Assembly (NCBI GenBank): GCA_934098735.1
Contig: CAKOOS010000002.1
Location: 1-64,000 of the forward strand
Reading direction: 5' to 3'
Source of the DNA: an uncultured Bacilli bacterium
Lineage (GTDB): Bacteria > Bacillota_I > Bacilli_A > RF39 > UBA660
Length of the DNA stretch: 64,000 nt
The notes under the pieces were generated by a model that did not search any database, was not told where the DNA came from, and saw only the letters and a program-made list of their open reading frames with translations. The first letter of the stretch is position 1; the number at the start of each line of letters is the position of its first letter. The translations under genes were made by a program, and so were the position numbers. Below, piece after piece: positions 43,641-51,629 of this stretch.

Positions 43641-45884
43641 TTATTCTTGATCATCATTTTTTTCAAGTTTTATTAAAACTTCACGAGGCTTAGATCCATT
43701 TTGAGGACCAACAACACCACGACTTTCTAATAAATCCATAATTCTAGCTGCTCTGTTATAACCAAATCTAAATCTTCTTTGAATTAAAGAAGCACTAATT
43801 TTTCCTGTTTGCACCGCAAATTCTACGACGTCATTATAAGCTTCATCATCATTTCCCCCAGCAGCACTATTACCAACTCCACTAGAAGTATTTTGGCTTA
43901 CATTTTCAAATTCTTCATTATATTTTGCTGTCGCTTGATTCTTACAATAATCAATTAATCTCTTAATTTCATCATCATTTATAAAACATCCTTGAATTCT
44001 AGTGGGAGCACTTTCACCCATTGGAAAATATAACATATCTCCTTTACCAAGTAATCTTTCGGCACCTCTTTGATCAAGTATTGTTCGGGAGTCTATTTGT
44101 GATGCAACAGCAAATGCTATACGTGATGGAATATTATTTTTAATAAGACCAGTAATAACATCAGTTGATGGTCTTTGAGTTGCTACTATTAAATGAATAC
44201 CAGCGGCACGAGCAAGTTGAGTTATACGAGTAATAGAATCTTCAACTTCCTTAGAAGCAACAAGCATCAAATCTGCAAGTTCATCAATAATAACCACAAT
44301 ATATGGCATTTTATTCATTGGGCTTTCTGGATGCTTTTTGTTATATTTTTCAATCATTTCATTATAGCCTGTAATATTTTTAACTTCTTTATCACTAAAT
44401 GTTTGAAATCTTTGATCCATTTCTGTAACAACTCTTTGAAGAGTTAAACTAGCTTTTTTAGGATCACTAACAACTGGACAAAGTAGGTGAGGTATACCAT
44501 TATAATTAGTAAGTTCAACTTTTTTAGGATCTACTAAAACAAGTTTTACTTCATTAGGTTTATAACGCATTAAAATCGAAGCAATTATACCATTTATACA
44601 AACTGATTTACCTGACCCAGTAGAACCTGCAACCAAAAGGTGAGGCATTTTAGTTAAATCAAATACTTTAGATGTACCCATAATATCTTTACCTAAAGCT
44701 GCACATATTTTAGCATCACTTTTTAAATTTTGAGGACTTTCTAAGACTTCTCTTAAAGTAACACTAGATATTGATGGATTAGGTATTTCAATTCCAATTG
44801 TACTTTTGCCAGGAATAGGTGCCTGTATGATAACATCTTTAGCGGCTAGTGCTAAAGCAATTTCTTTATCAATATTAAGTATTCTACTAACTTTAGTTGC
44901 TGGAGGAACAGTAAGTTCATATTCTGTTACAGCAGGCCCAATGTGAATTTCCACAACTTTTGCAGCAATTCCAAAGTCTTTAAGAACACGTTCTAATATT
45001 TCTTTATTACTTTGAGTAAATGAAGTATTATTATTTTTCTTAGGTTTTAAAGGATCAAATATTTCACTACTTCTAGGAAGTCTATAATCTGATTCATCAT
45101 CTTCTGGAGTAATATTTTCAGTATCTTTTATAGTTGTCTCTTCAATCGCAGGTTTAGTTTTAAGCTCATCCATGCTAGTAATTATAATTTTCTCATGACT
45201 AGGAGTAGGAACACTTTTAACCTCAGGCATTACCTCGACATCAGCGCTGTTACTAATAGGTACTTCTTCATTTTCAGAAGAAACTTTTTTAGGCTTTCTT
45301 TTAAAGATACTAAATATTTTTCTTAATATATCAGAAAGATTTACATTAAATGTTAAGACTGATGCAAATATTCCTAATAAAACCAAAATAACAATTGTTC
45401 CTGTTTTTCCAAATAAAGCATCAAGCCCTGCAATAAATATAGCTCCGATAAAACCACCACCAATAACTACAGACGTTGTTCCTGTTGTATTTAAAGCATT
45501 TGTGGCAGTAATAGAACTTATTCTTTCCATATAATTCTTATATGTTTCTAAAATGATATCTTTTGGACTATTAGTTAAATTTAAAAATTCAAAATGGCTT
45601 CCAACAAGAAGTACAACGAAAAAAATATATAAGCCAATTAATTTTTGATTAGAAAATTTAGGCATTTTTCTTTTATAAATCATATATGTACCAAGAATAA
45701 TCAAGGAAATTAATATAATCATCCACCAAGTTCCTGCTAAAAACATTGTAAACTTTTTTATTAATGAACCAATAATACCAAAGCCAAAGCCTATAATACC
45801 AATTAAAATTAGAATTAAGCCAGTCATTTCTACGCTGTAGGTATTATTACTATTACTTTCTTTTGATTTTTTCTTTTTAGCCAT
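43641..45884 (-). CDS. ftsK: DNA translocase FtsK/SpoIIIE
   Basis: This hexameric DNA pump moves chromosome ends across the division or sporulation septum. The 747 residues have four N-terminal membrane helices (about 15-175), a charged linker (about 190-290), and the motor domain with Walker A GSTGSGKSV and Walker B VVIIDELADLM. The C-terminal gamma winged helix (LIQRRFRFGYNRAARIMDL) reads orienting sequences on DNA. The ATG at 45884 follows AAGGTGAT; a GTG 9 nt upstream overlaps the ribosome-binding site. Whether it acts in vegetative division, sporulation or both cannot be told; cotJ genes lie divergently next to it. Confidence 0.94.
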   Translation of the reverse strand: MAKKKKSKESNSNNTYSVEMTGLILILIGIIGFGFGIIGSLIKKFTMFLAGTWWMIILISLIILGTYMIYKRKMPKFSNQKLIGLYIFFVVLLVGSHFEFLNLTNSPKDIILETYKNYMERISSITATNALNTTGTTSVVIGGGFIGAIFIAGLDALFGKTGTIVILVLLGIFASVLTFNVNLSDILRKIFSIFKRKPKKVSSENEEVPISNSADVEVMPEVKSVPTPSHEKIIITSMDELKTKPAIEETTIKDTENITPEDDESDYRLPRSSEIFDPLKPKKNNNTSFTQSNKEILERVLKDFGIAAKVVEIHIGPAVTEYELTVPPATKVSRILNIDKEIALALAAKDVIIQAPIPGKSTIGIEIPNPSISSVTLREVLESPQNLKSDAKICAALGKDIMGTSKVFDLTKMPHLLVAGSTGSGKSVCINGIIASILMRYKPNEVKLVLVDPKKVELTNYNGIPHLLCPVVSDPKKASLTLQRVVTEMDQRFQTFSDKEVKNITGYNEMIEKYNKKHPESPMNKMPYIVVIIDELADLMLVASKEVEDSITRITQLARAAGIHLIVATQRPSTDVITGLIKNNIPSRIAFAVASQIDSRTILDQRGAERLLGKGDMLYFPMGESAPTRIQGCFINDDEIKRLIDYCKNQATAKYNEEFENVSQNTSSGVGNSAAGGNDDEAYNDVVEFAVQTGKISASLIQRRFRFGYNRAARIMDLLESRGVVGPQNGSKPREVLIKLEKNDDQE

Positions 45885-45901
45885 ACTAATCACCTTAATT
45901 T

Positions 45902-45930
45902 ATTATACCTTAAACAAAATAAATATTCAA
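45902..45930 (-). promoter_or_regulatory. Sigma-A-type promoter of ftsK
   Basis: On the minus strand TTGAAT (45925-45930), a 17-bp spacer, and TATAAT (45902-45907). Confidence 0.75.
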
Positions 45931-45951
45931 ACATTTCTAAGTAATTTACCC

Positions 45952-45979
45952 ATTACATTTTTTAGGCCAAACATACTAT
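45952..45979 (+). promoter_or_regulatory. Possible sigma-E-like promoter of cotJ
   Basis: CATACTAT (45972-45979) resembles the sigma-E -10 (CATACA-T). An ATTACATT (45952-45959) lies 12 bp upstream, a weak match to the -35. cotJ operons are known sigma-E targets in Bacillus. Strong ribosome-binding site AGGGAGGA follows. Confidence 0.4.
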
Positions 45980-45998
45980 AACATAGGGAGGAAATAAA

Positions 45999-46430
45999 AT
46001 GTTATTTGATGACAACTTAGGTTTTTTTGGCTTTACTATTCCAAAAGAAGTAAAAGTAGGTGAAAAAAAACTAAATAGTGTAGAAGAAGGTTTTACCAAA
46101 GGAAATATGTTCACAAATTTATATGAACCATATAAAAATTATAAGGCATATAAGGTTATTCCTTGTGATAAAAAAGAAGAACTTCTTTTAGAAATTATGG
46201 CTTTGTCATTTGCCATTAATGATTTAAATTTATATCTAGATTTACATCCTAATGATGAAGATATGTTATGCAAGTTTAAGGACCTAGTAGAAAGATCATG
46301 TCAAAAAGAAATGGAATATGTTAAAACTTATGGACCACTAGAACTAATTGATAGTGATTCTACCAAAAAATTTGAATGGATTGATAATCCATGGCCATGG
46401 GAAAATGTCGGAGGTTCAAAATATGTATAA
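45999..46430 (+). CDS. CotJA-CotJB fusion spore coat protein
   Basis: The 143-residue protein joins two usually separate spore-coat proteins. Residues about 33-50 (GFTKGNMFTNLYEPYKNY) match the short CotJA core, a glycine followed by F-x-x-LY-x-PY. Residues about 58-140 match CotJB: LLEIMALSFAINDLNLYLD, LHPND, then YGPLE and the C-terminal WIDNPWPWE. CotJA, CotJB and CotJC form one assembly on the developing spore, CotJA and CotJB helping CotJC to join the coat. The gene overlaps cotJC by 8 nt. Its divergent neighbour is ftsK/spoIIIE. This is clear evidence that the organism carries sporulation genes. Confidence 0.85.
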   Translation: MLFDDNLGFFGFTIPKEVKVGEKKLNSVEEGFTKGNMFTNLYEPYKNYKAYKVIPCDKKEELLLEIMALSFAINDLNLYLDLHPNDEDMLCKFKDLVERSCQKEMEYVKTYGPLELIDSDSTKKFEWIDNPWPWENVGGSKYV

Positions 46431-46983
46431 ATATGTTAAACATTTATCTTATCCAGTAAATGTTACAAAAAAAGATTTAAAAATGGCTAAATTAATTATA
46501 ACACAAGTCGGAGGTTATGCTGGAGAACTCGGAGCAACTTTAAGATATTTTAGTCAAAAATATACAATGCCTGATGAAAAAGGAAGAGCACTTTTAAATG
46601 ATATTGCTACGGAAGAAATTGGTCATTTAGAAATGGTAGCTACTATCGTATCACAATTAATGGAAAATGCTACGTTAGAGGAAATAAAAGAAGCTGGATT
46701 AGAAAGTTATTACACGGAACATGGAAAAGGAATTTATCCAATGAATGCAAGTGGGATACCATTTGATGCCTCAACATTTGCAGTAACTGCTAATCCTTTA
46801 ACAGATTTAATGGAAGATATGGCTGCAGAATTAAAAGCAAAAACAGCTTATGAACATTTAATAGATTTAGCAACAGATCCACAAGTAATAGAGCCACTTT
46901 TATTCTTAAGACAAAGAGAAGTAGTTCATTTTAATAGGTTTGAAGAATTATACAACTATTATAAAGATAAAGGATATAAATAG
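46423..46983 (+). CDS. cotJC: Spore coat protein CotJC (manganese-catalase-like)
   Basis: The 186-residue ferritin-like four-helix protein is related to manganese catalases. It has metal-ligand Glu/His in GGYAGELGATLRYFSQ, ATEEIGHLEMV, DMAAELKAKTAYEHL and the late REVVHFNRFEE. In spores it joins the coat and may act as a peroxide-removing enzyme. The ATG at 46423 is chosen because CGGAGG lies 9 nt upstream and the sequence then matches the family start (YKYVKHLSYPVNVT). It overlaps the cotJAB fusion and ends at a terminator. Confidence 0.92.
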   Translation: MYKYVKHLSYPVNVTKKDLKMAKLIITQVGGYAGELGATLRYFSQKYTMPDEKGRALLNDIATEEIGHLEMVATIVSQLMENATLEEIKEAGLESYYTEHGKGIYPMNASGIPFDASTFAVTANPLTDLMEDMAAELKAKTAYEHLIDLATDPQVIEPLLFLRQREVVHFNRFEELYNYYKDKGYK

Positions 46984-47010
46984 TCTCATCAAAATCGATG
47001 AGATTTTTTT
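46984..47010 (+). terminator. Rho-independent terminator after cotJC
   Basis: TCTCATC (46984-46990) pairs with GATGAGA (46997-47003), followed by seven T. Confidence 0.88.
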
Positions 47011-47021
47011 ACAAATATGAA

Positions 47022-47050
47022 TTGACTTTAAAATAATTTTATCTTAAAAT
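47022..47050 (+). promoter_or_regulatory. Sigma-A-type promoter of the glycine-rich surface gene
   Basis: TTGACT (47022-47027), a 17-bp spacer, and TAAAAT (47045-47050). The leader would be only about 10-20 nt. Confidence 0.7.
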
Positions 47051-47066
47051 AAATAATAGGATAGGT

Positions 47067-49067
47067 ATGAGGCGTATGAATAAATTACTTCAAAATATAA
47101 AAAAAATCCTTAATAAAGATGTAAGTAGTTTTTTAAATAAATATAAAATACCACTAATTAGTACAGTTATAGTGGTACTTTTAGCATGCATTGGTTTAAT
47201 TGTCTCTTATGCCTTCTATCAAGTTACTGATAAAAATCCTGTAATAGGTGGCTCAACTGGAAAACTAGCAGATATCGAAGTTCGAATCATGGCTGAAGAT
47301 AGAGATACTAATGGTAATGGTTTAAATAGTTATTCATTATATCCATATATTCCTAAAGCAGGGTATAAATATAATGCCTCATCAAGTTATTGTGTAAATG
47401 GTTCAACAATTATTTATAATGCTGAAAACTACAACGCTGATATAAAAGCCTATGGTCATGATATATGCTATATGTATTTTGATTCAACTGCATCACTTGA
47501 TATAACGCTAAATGTTTATGCTGAAAATATTAATGATGACGGAGTTGGTACAGGTGAATATACTAAACTTGAAACAACTTCATTACCATCAATTGGTTAT
47601 GAATTTAATACAACATTAAGTAAATGTCAAAATGGATCTACAGTAAGTTATAATACAGCTGAAAATATGTTTACAGTTGAAGCTAGTCAAAAAGATGTTT
47701 GTGATGCTTACATGGATGCTATGGATGTAGATATTGCTTTAAAAGTATTTATTCAAGCCAAGAAAAATTCTAATGTTTATTATGAAGCTAAAACTATACC
47801 AACCAATAACTATTATATTTTAAATTCTAAATCTAGCTGTACTGGATCATCAACTTTATCATTAGAACATCAAAAAGTAGTTATAGCAGCAACTAGCAAA
47901 ACTAATTGTGTAGCGTACTTAGATGTTGGAAGTGGACCTATATTAGAAAGCATGCAAGCAGAAATTAATCTTACTAATGCAACAATTACTTTGGCAAACA
48001 GTCAACTTGGAACAAATCCAACAATGTATTACTATAGTAAAGATAATGGAGCAACATACGTATCAAGTACTAGTGCTACATACACATTTAGTGATTTAGA
48101 TGCTCCAGCAACATACACATTTAAAGCATACTCAGTAGATGCAACGGGTAATAAATCTCGTATATTCTCAACATCTGCAGATGTAGAATATGTTTTCAAA
48201 GGTGATTATCCTTATCAAAGTAATGCTTATACTTTTGATGTTAAAGTAAGTGGCTATTACAAATTAGAAGTATGGGGGGCATCTGGAGGATACGGATATA
48301 ATAATGCAACCACGTATGCTGGTGGTAAAGGTGGATATTCCTATGGAACTGTGTATTTAGAAAAAGGTAATGTTGTTTATATACACACAGGTGGAGCTGG
48401 AACTAATGGATCAACATCATCAAGTATCAAAACTGGTGGTTCAAACGGTGGTGGAAATTCTGGTTATTACCGTGGAGCATCAGGCGGCGGCGGATCTGAT
48501 ATTAGAATAAACTCTGATGATAATCTTGCTCGGGTAATTGTTGCCGGCGGCGGCGGCGGTGGAGCAAACTATTCTAAATATTACGGCGGTTACGGCGGCG
48601 GAGCATCAGGTGGTGACGGCAAAGGATATAATACAACATATAATTCTAAAGGAGGAACTCAAACAGCTGGAGGCGCTGCTGGTCATTATGGAACATCATC
48701 AACATATAGTGGTACTGCAGGAGCAATTTATCAAGGTGGACGTGCATCATCAACCGCATCAGGAACTTATAATCGTTCTGGTGGCGGAGGCGGCGGCTGG
48801 TACGGTGGTGGCGGAGGCGGCTTTCGTAATGCAACCAATACATACTATTATGGTGTTAGTGGTGGCGGTGGTGGCTCTGGATTTGTTTATACGAGCGAAA
48901 CCACAACACTTCCAACGGGGTATCTTTTAGCCGATACATACAAATTAGTAAATGCCCAAACAATTGCTGGAAATGTAGCTTTTACATCACCAACAGGTAC
49001 AGAAGAAACTGGTCACGATGGAAATGGCTATGCTAAAATAGAATATATTGGAAAGAGCTTAAGTTAA
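47067..49067 (+). CDS. Large surface protein: Cys-paired repeats, Ig-like domain, glycine-rich domain
   Basis: The 666-residue protein has one N-terminal membrane helix (about 28-50). Three diverged repeats follow (about 75-145, 146-225 and 226-295). Each starts with a D-I-x-L-x-V-type strand and holds two cysteines (SSSYCVNG...DICYMY, SKCQNG...DVCDAY, SSCTGS...TNCVAY) that probably form a disulfide. Next is an Ig/fibronectin-like domain (about 300-385). A glycine-rich domain (about 390-660) begins YTFDVKVSGYYKLEVWGASG, as in the Gly-rich family found in many bacterial surface proteins and in the ALK receptor. DNA of the glycine stretch (48480-48880) is locally GC-rich with GGC/GGT/GGA runs, unlike the rest. 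Function is probably adhesion or matrix; unknown. ATG 47067 or 47076 is possible. Confidence 0.75.
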   Translation: MRRMNKLLQNIKKILNKDVSSFLNKYKIPLISTVIVVLLACIGLIVSYAFYQVTDKNPVIGGSTGKLADIEVRIMAEDRDTNGNGLNSYSLYPYIPKAGYKYNASSSYCVNGSTIIYNAENYNADIKAYGHDICYMYFDSTASLDITLNVYAENINDDGVGTGEYTKLETTSLPSIGYEFNTTLSKCQNGSTVSYNTAENMFTVEASQKDVCDAYMDAMDVDIALKVFIQAKKNSNVYYEAKTIPTNNYYILNSKSSCTGSSTLSLEHQKVVIAATSKTNCVAYLDVGSGPILESMQAEINLTNATITLANSQLGTNPTMYYYSKDNGATYVSSTSATYTFSDLDAPATYTFKAYSVDATGNKSRIFSTSADVEYVFKGDYPYQSNAYTFDVKVSGYYKLEVWGASGGYGYNNATTYAGGKGGYSYGTVYLEKGNVVYIHTGGAGTNGSTSSSIKTGGSNGGGNSGYYRGASGGGGSDIRINSDDNLARVIVAGGGGGGANYSKYYGGYGGGASGGDGKGYNTTYNSKGGTQTAGGAAGHYGTSSTYSGTAGAIYQGGRASSTASGTYNRSGGGGGGWYGGGGGGFRNATNTYYYGVSGGGGGSGFVYTSETTTLPTGYLLADTYKLVNAQTIAGNVAFTSPTGTEETGHDGNGYAKIEYIGKSLS

Positions 49068-49068
49068 T

Positions 49069-49335
49069 ATGCAATGTAAAAAGTGTCATAGTCCTTTACC
49101 AGCAAATGGAATAGTATGTCGTTTCTGTGGAACTTTAATGGATCAAGAACAGATTAAATATCAAAATAAAATGAAAAATAAATCAGATCAAACCATAATG
49201 CTTTTAAGTGAAAAATATGGCCATGAAAATAAAGTTACTTACCGCGAGGTCAAAGAAAATAAAATACTTGGTTTAATTGTTATCATAATTGTACTTTTAA
49301 TTTTAATTTTTTTAACCATACTAGTTAATAGCTAG
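49069..49335 (+). CDS. Zinc-ribbon membrane protein
   Basis: The 88-residue protein has an N-terminal zinc ribbon with two CxxC knuckles (CKKCHSPLP and CRFCG), a charged middle, and one C-terminal membrane helix (about 65-86). Small proteins of this form are common in Firmicutes, and their roles are mostly unknown. It starts 1 nt after the glycine-rich surface gene's stop and lies 11 nt before the UPF0316 gene, so all three probably share one transcript. The zinc ribbon would face the cytoplasm. Confidence 0.78.
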   Translation: MQCKKCHSPLPANGIVCRFCGTLMDQEQIKYQNKMKNKSDQTIMLLSEKYGHENKVTYREVKENKILGLIVIIIVLLILIFLTILVNS

Positions 49336-49346
49336 GTGATTAAAGT

Positions 49347-49859
49347 ATGATAATTATGTGTATAAAAATATTTTTAGCAAGGATTGTTGATGTAAGTCTT
49401 GGAACTATTAGAACTGTTTTAATAGTAAAAGGAAATAGACTTACTTCTGCAATAATTGCTTTTTTTGAGGTTTTAATTTGGTTTTTAGTAGCCAGAGAAG
49501 CTTTAAATACTGATTTAAATTCTTGGCTTATACCAATATTTTACTCTGCTGGATATGCAACAGGTACTTATATAGGTAGTTTTATTTCTACAAGATTTGT
49601 CGAAGGCCTAGTAGGTGTTCAAGTAATATCTAAAGCCACTAAAGCAAATAAAATGATTAAAGAAATAAGAGATTCTGGTTTTGGAGTTTCAATAGTGGAT
49701 TTAGAAAATACTCAAGATAATGAAAAAAAGAAAATGCTTTTCATCCAATTAAATAAATCTCAAATAAAAAGGCTTACACATATAATAAGAAAGAATGACG
49801 AAGATGCTTTTGTAGTAATTAATGATACAAGATATGTTCAAAATGGTGTTATAAAATAA
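49347..49859 (+). CDS. UPF0316/DUF2179-type membrane protein
   Basis: The 170-residue protein has three membrane helices (about 3-22, 32-50 and 60-80) and then a soluble C-terminal DUF2179-like domain (about 95-165: GFGVSIVDLENT, IKRLTHIIRKNDEDAFVVIN). The N-terminal region ARIVDVSLGTIRTVLIVKG is the UPF0316 hallmark. The function of the family is not established. GGTGAT precedes the start. It ends at a terminator. Confidence 0.85.
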   Translation: MIIMCIKIFLARIVDVSLGTIRTVLIVKGNRLTSAIIAFFEVLIWFLVAREALNTDLNSWLIPIFYSAGYATGTYIGSFISTRFVEGLVGVQVISKATKANKMIKEIRDSGFGVSIVDLENTQDNEKKKMLFIQLNKSQIKRLTHIIRKNDEDAFVVINDTRYVQNGVIK

Positions 49860-49860
49860 A

Positions 49861-49895
49861 AAAAGGCCAATTTTAAAGGAAAAAATTGGCTTTTT
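49861..49895 (+). terminator. Rho-independent terminator
   Basis: GCCAATTTT (49866-49874) pairs with AAAATTGGC (49882-49890), followed by five T. The stem extends through flanking A/T pairs. Confidence 0.85.
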
Positions 49896-49917
49896 ACTTT
49901 TCTTAAGTAAAATTATG

Positions 49918-49926
49918 TGATATAAT
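49918..49926 (+). promoter_or_regulatory. Extended -10 promoter of the rimP-nusA-infB operon
   Basis: TGA-TATAAT (TG at 49918-49919, hexamer 49921-49926). A -35 match is poor (TTTTCT at 49898-49903), so the extended -10 probably matters. Confidence 0.6.
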
Positions 49927-49941
49927 CTAGTTATCAGTTTT

Positions 49942-49966
49942 AAGTGGGCAGAAATTCCCACTTTTA
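49942..49966 (+). promoter_or_regulatory. Leader hairpin before rimP, possible attenuator
   Basis: AAGTGGG (42-48 of 49.9 kb, i.e. 49942-49948) pairs with CCCACTT (49957-49963) around an 8-nt loop, followed by TTATTATTA rather than a pure T-run. It lies in the roughly 55-nt leader between the promoter and the rimP ribosome-binding site. In Bacillus the homologous operon is autoregulated by NusA-dependent attenuation, which this weak terminator would suit. Confidence 0.6.
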
Positions 49967-49987
49967 TTATTAGTTATGGAGGTGTTT

Positions 49988-50242
49988 ATGAAACTAATTT
50001 TAGATGATCTTAAAATCAAATTACAAAAAGAATTAGATGCAAGTCAAATTATTGTTGATAATATTGAATTTGAAAAGAAAGGAAAATATCATTTTTTAAC
50101 TGTTACTTTAGACAAAGTCGGAGGAATAGATTTAGAAATGATTGTTGACGCTACAAAAATAGTAAATAAAGTAGTAGATGATGCCAATATAACTGATGAT
50201 AGTTATATATTAGATGTTGTAAGTAAAGAAAGAGGAGAGTAA
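49988..50242 (+). CDS. rimP: Short RimP-like protein (N-terminal domain only)
   Basis: RimP helps 30S ribosomal subunit maturation. At 84 residues this is about half of the usual 150. It matches only the N-terminal RimP domain (IEFEKKGKYHFLTVTLDKVG, GIDLEMIVDATKIVNKVVDD, YILDVVSKE). It ends where the usual sequence continues with the SxGxxRPL hinge and the C-terminal SH3-like domain. The stop is followed 1 nt later by nusA, so no missing half lies in another frame. ATG 49988 follows GGAGGTG; an ATG at 49976 overlaps that site. The position before nusA supports the name. Confidence 0.8.
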   Translation: MKLILDDLKIKLQKELDASQIIVDNIEFEKKGKYHFLTVTLDKVGGIDLEMIVDATKIVNKVVDDANITDDSYILDVVSKERGE

Positions 50243-50243
50243 A

Positions 50244-51356
50244 ATGAATAACAAAGAATTAATAAAAGCACTAAATAACTTGGTTGCTGAAAAAAACATA
50301 AGTCCAGATATTGTATTTGAAGCTTTACAATTAGCACTCCAAACAGCATACAAGAAGAATTTTAACTCTAAAACTAATGTTAGAGTTGACATTAATCGTG
50401 AAACTGGAGATATAAAAGTCTATTCTTATCTTGTAGTTGTAGATGCTATTGATGAAGGCCATGATGAAGAAGATGCTGAAGGAAATATTGTTCATATTGA
50501 ACCTAGTATCAATAAAGATGCTCAAATATTATTAGAAGATGCTAAAAAAATAGTTCCTACAATTAAATTAGGAGAAACTATTGAAGAGGAAGTAACACCA
50601 AAAGATTTTGGACGTGTTGCAGCAGGAACAGCTAAACAAGTTGTAATGCAAAAAATAAGAGAAGCAGAAAAAAATAGTATTATTGAAGAATTTGCAGATA
50701 AGCAAGATGAATTAATGCTAGGTATGGTAGCTATGGAAGATCAAAGAAACTATTATATTGATCTTGGGAGAACGAGAGGTATTCTTCCAAAAGCAGATAT
50801 TATACCTGGAGAACAAATAGTAATGGGTTCAAATATTAAAGTTTATGTTACTAAAGTTGAAAGTGGCCCTAAAGGACCTATAATTAAACTATCTAGAAAA
50901 AATTATGGTTTTGTAAAAAGATTATTCGAACATGAAATTCCAGAAGTAGCAAATGGTACAATTATACTTGAACAAGTAGTAAGAGAACCAGGTGTAAGAA
51001 GTAAAGTAGCTTTATACTCAACAAATGATCGTATAGATGCTATTGGTTCATGTATCGGAGAAAGAGGAACTAGAATTGCAGGTATTTTAAAAGAGCTTAA
51101 AGGAGAAAAAGTAGATTTAGTTTTATATAGTACTGATCCAGCTGAATTTATTAAAAATGCTATGGCTCCTGCTAAAGATGTTATAGTATCTATTCCAGAT
51201 CCAGAAGAAAGAGAAGCTTTAGTTATTGTGAATAATGATAATTTATCTCTAGCAATTGGTAAAAAGGGAAGTAATATTAAGCTAGCTAGTAAACTAACAA
51301 AATATCATTTAGAAATTAAAACTATGGAAGAAATAAATAAAGCAGGTAATAATTAA
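50244..51356 (+). CDS. nusA: Transcription elongation/termination factor NusA
   Basis: NusA binds RNA polymerase and nascent RNA to modulate pausing and termination. The 370 residues have the N-terminal polymerase-binding domain (about 1-125), an S1 domain (about 135-200: MVAMEDQRNYYIDLGRTRGI) and two KH domains (IGERGTRI at about 272, AIGKKGSNI at about 336). It ends after KH2 without the acidic AR repeats, as is normal in Firmicutes. AGAGGAG precedes the start and the stop overlaps ylxR by 1 nt. Confidence 0.95.
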   Translation: MNNKELIKALNNLVAEKNISPDIVFEALQLALQTAYKKNFNSKTNVRVDINRETGDIKVYSYLVVVDAIDEGHDEEDAEGNIVHIEPSINKDAQILLEDAKKIVPTIKLGETIEEEVTPKDFGRVAAGTAKQVVMQKIREAEKNSIIEEFADKQDELMLGMVAMEDQRNYYIDLGRTRGILPKADIIPGEQIVMGSNIKVYVTKVESGPKGPIIKLSRKNYGFVKRLFEHEIPEVANGTIILEQVVREPGVRSKVALYSTNDRIDAIGSCIGERGTRIAGILKELKGEKVDLVLYSTDPAEFIKNAMAPAKDVIVSIPDPEEREALVIVNNDNLSLAIGKKGSNIKLASKLTKYHLEIKTMEEINKAGNN

Positions 51357-51610
51357 TGAAAAAAATTCCAATGCGTAGTTGTGTAATTACAAAAGAAAAA
51401 CTACCTAAAAAAGAGCTTATTAGAATAGTTAGAACTCCAGAAAAAGAAGTTATAATAGATGAAACTAGTAAAGCCAATGGAAGAGGAGCTTATTTAAAAA
51501 AGGATCTTGAAGTTATAAAAAAGGCTCGAAATAATAAATTATTAAATAGAATACTTGATATTGAGGTTCCTGAAAGTATATATGATGAATTAGAAAATAT
51601 GTTAAAATAA
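51356..51610 (+). CDS. ylxR: YlxR/RnpM RNA-binding protein (DUF448)
   Basis: The 84-residue protein matches the YlxR family: PMRSCVITKEKLPKKELIRI, then RGAYLKKD and an NKLLNRIL helix. YlxR, also called RnpM, binds RNA and is reported to modulate RNase P. Its place after nusA is conserved in Firmicutes. The L7Ae-like ylxQ, usually next, is missing here: infB starts 19 nt further on. The start shares a base with the nusA stop. Confidence 0.92.
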   Translation: MKKIPMRSCVITKEKLPKKELIRIVRTPEKEVIIDETSKANGRGAYLKKDLEVIKKARNNKLLNRILDIEVPESIYDELENMLK

Positions 51611-51629
51611 AAGAAAGGAAAGTGATTGT

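Noticed and set aside
48538..48930. Overlapping plus-strand frame in the glycine-rich region
   Set aside because: It is a frame-shifted reading of GGN repeats giving low-complexity Val/Ala/His sequence, with no ribosome-binding site.
50244..51356. NusA truncated at its C-terminus
   Set aside because: The missing AR repeats are normally absent in Firmicutes, so the length is ordinary.
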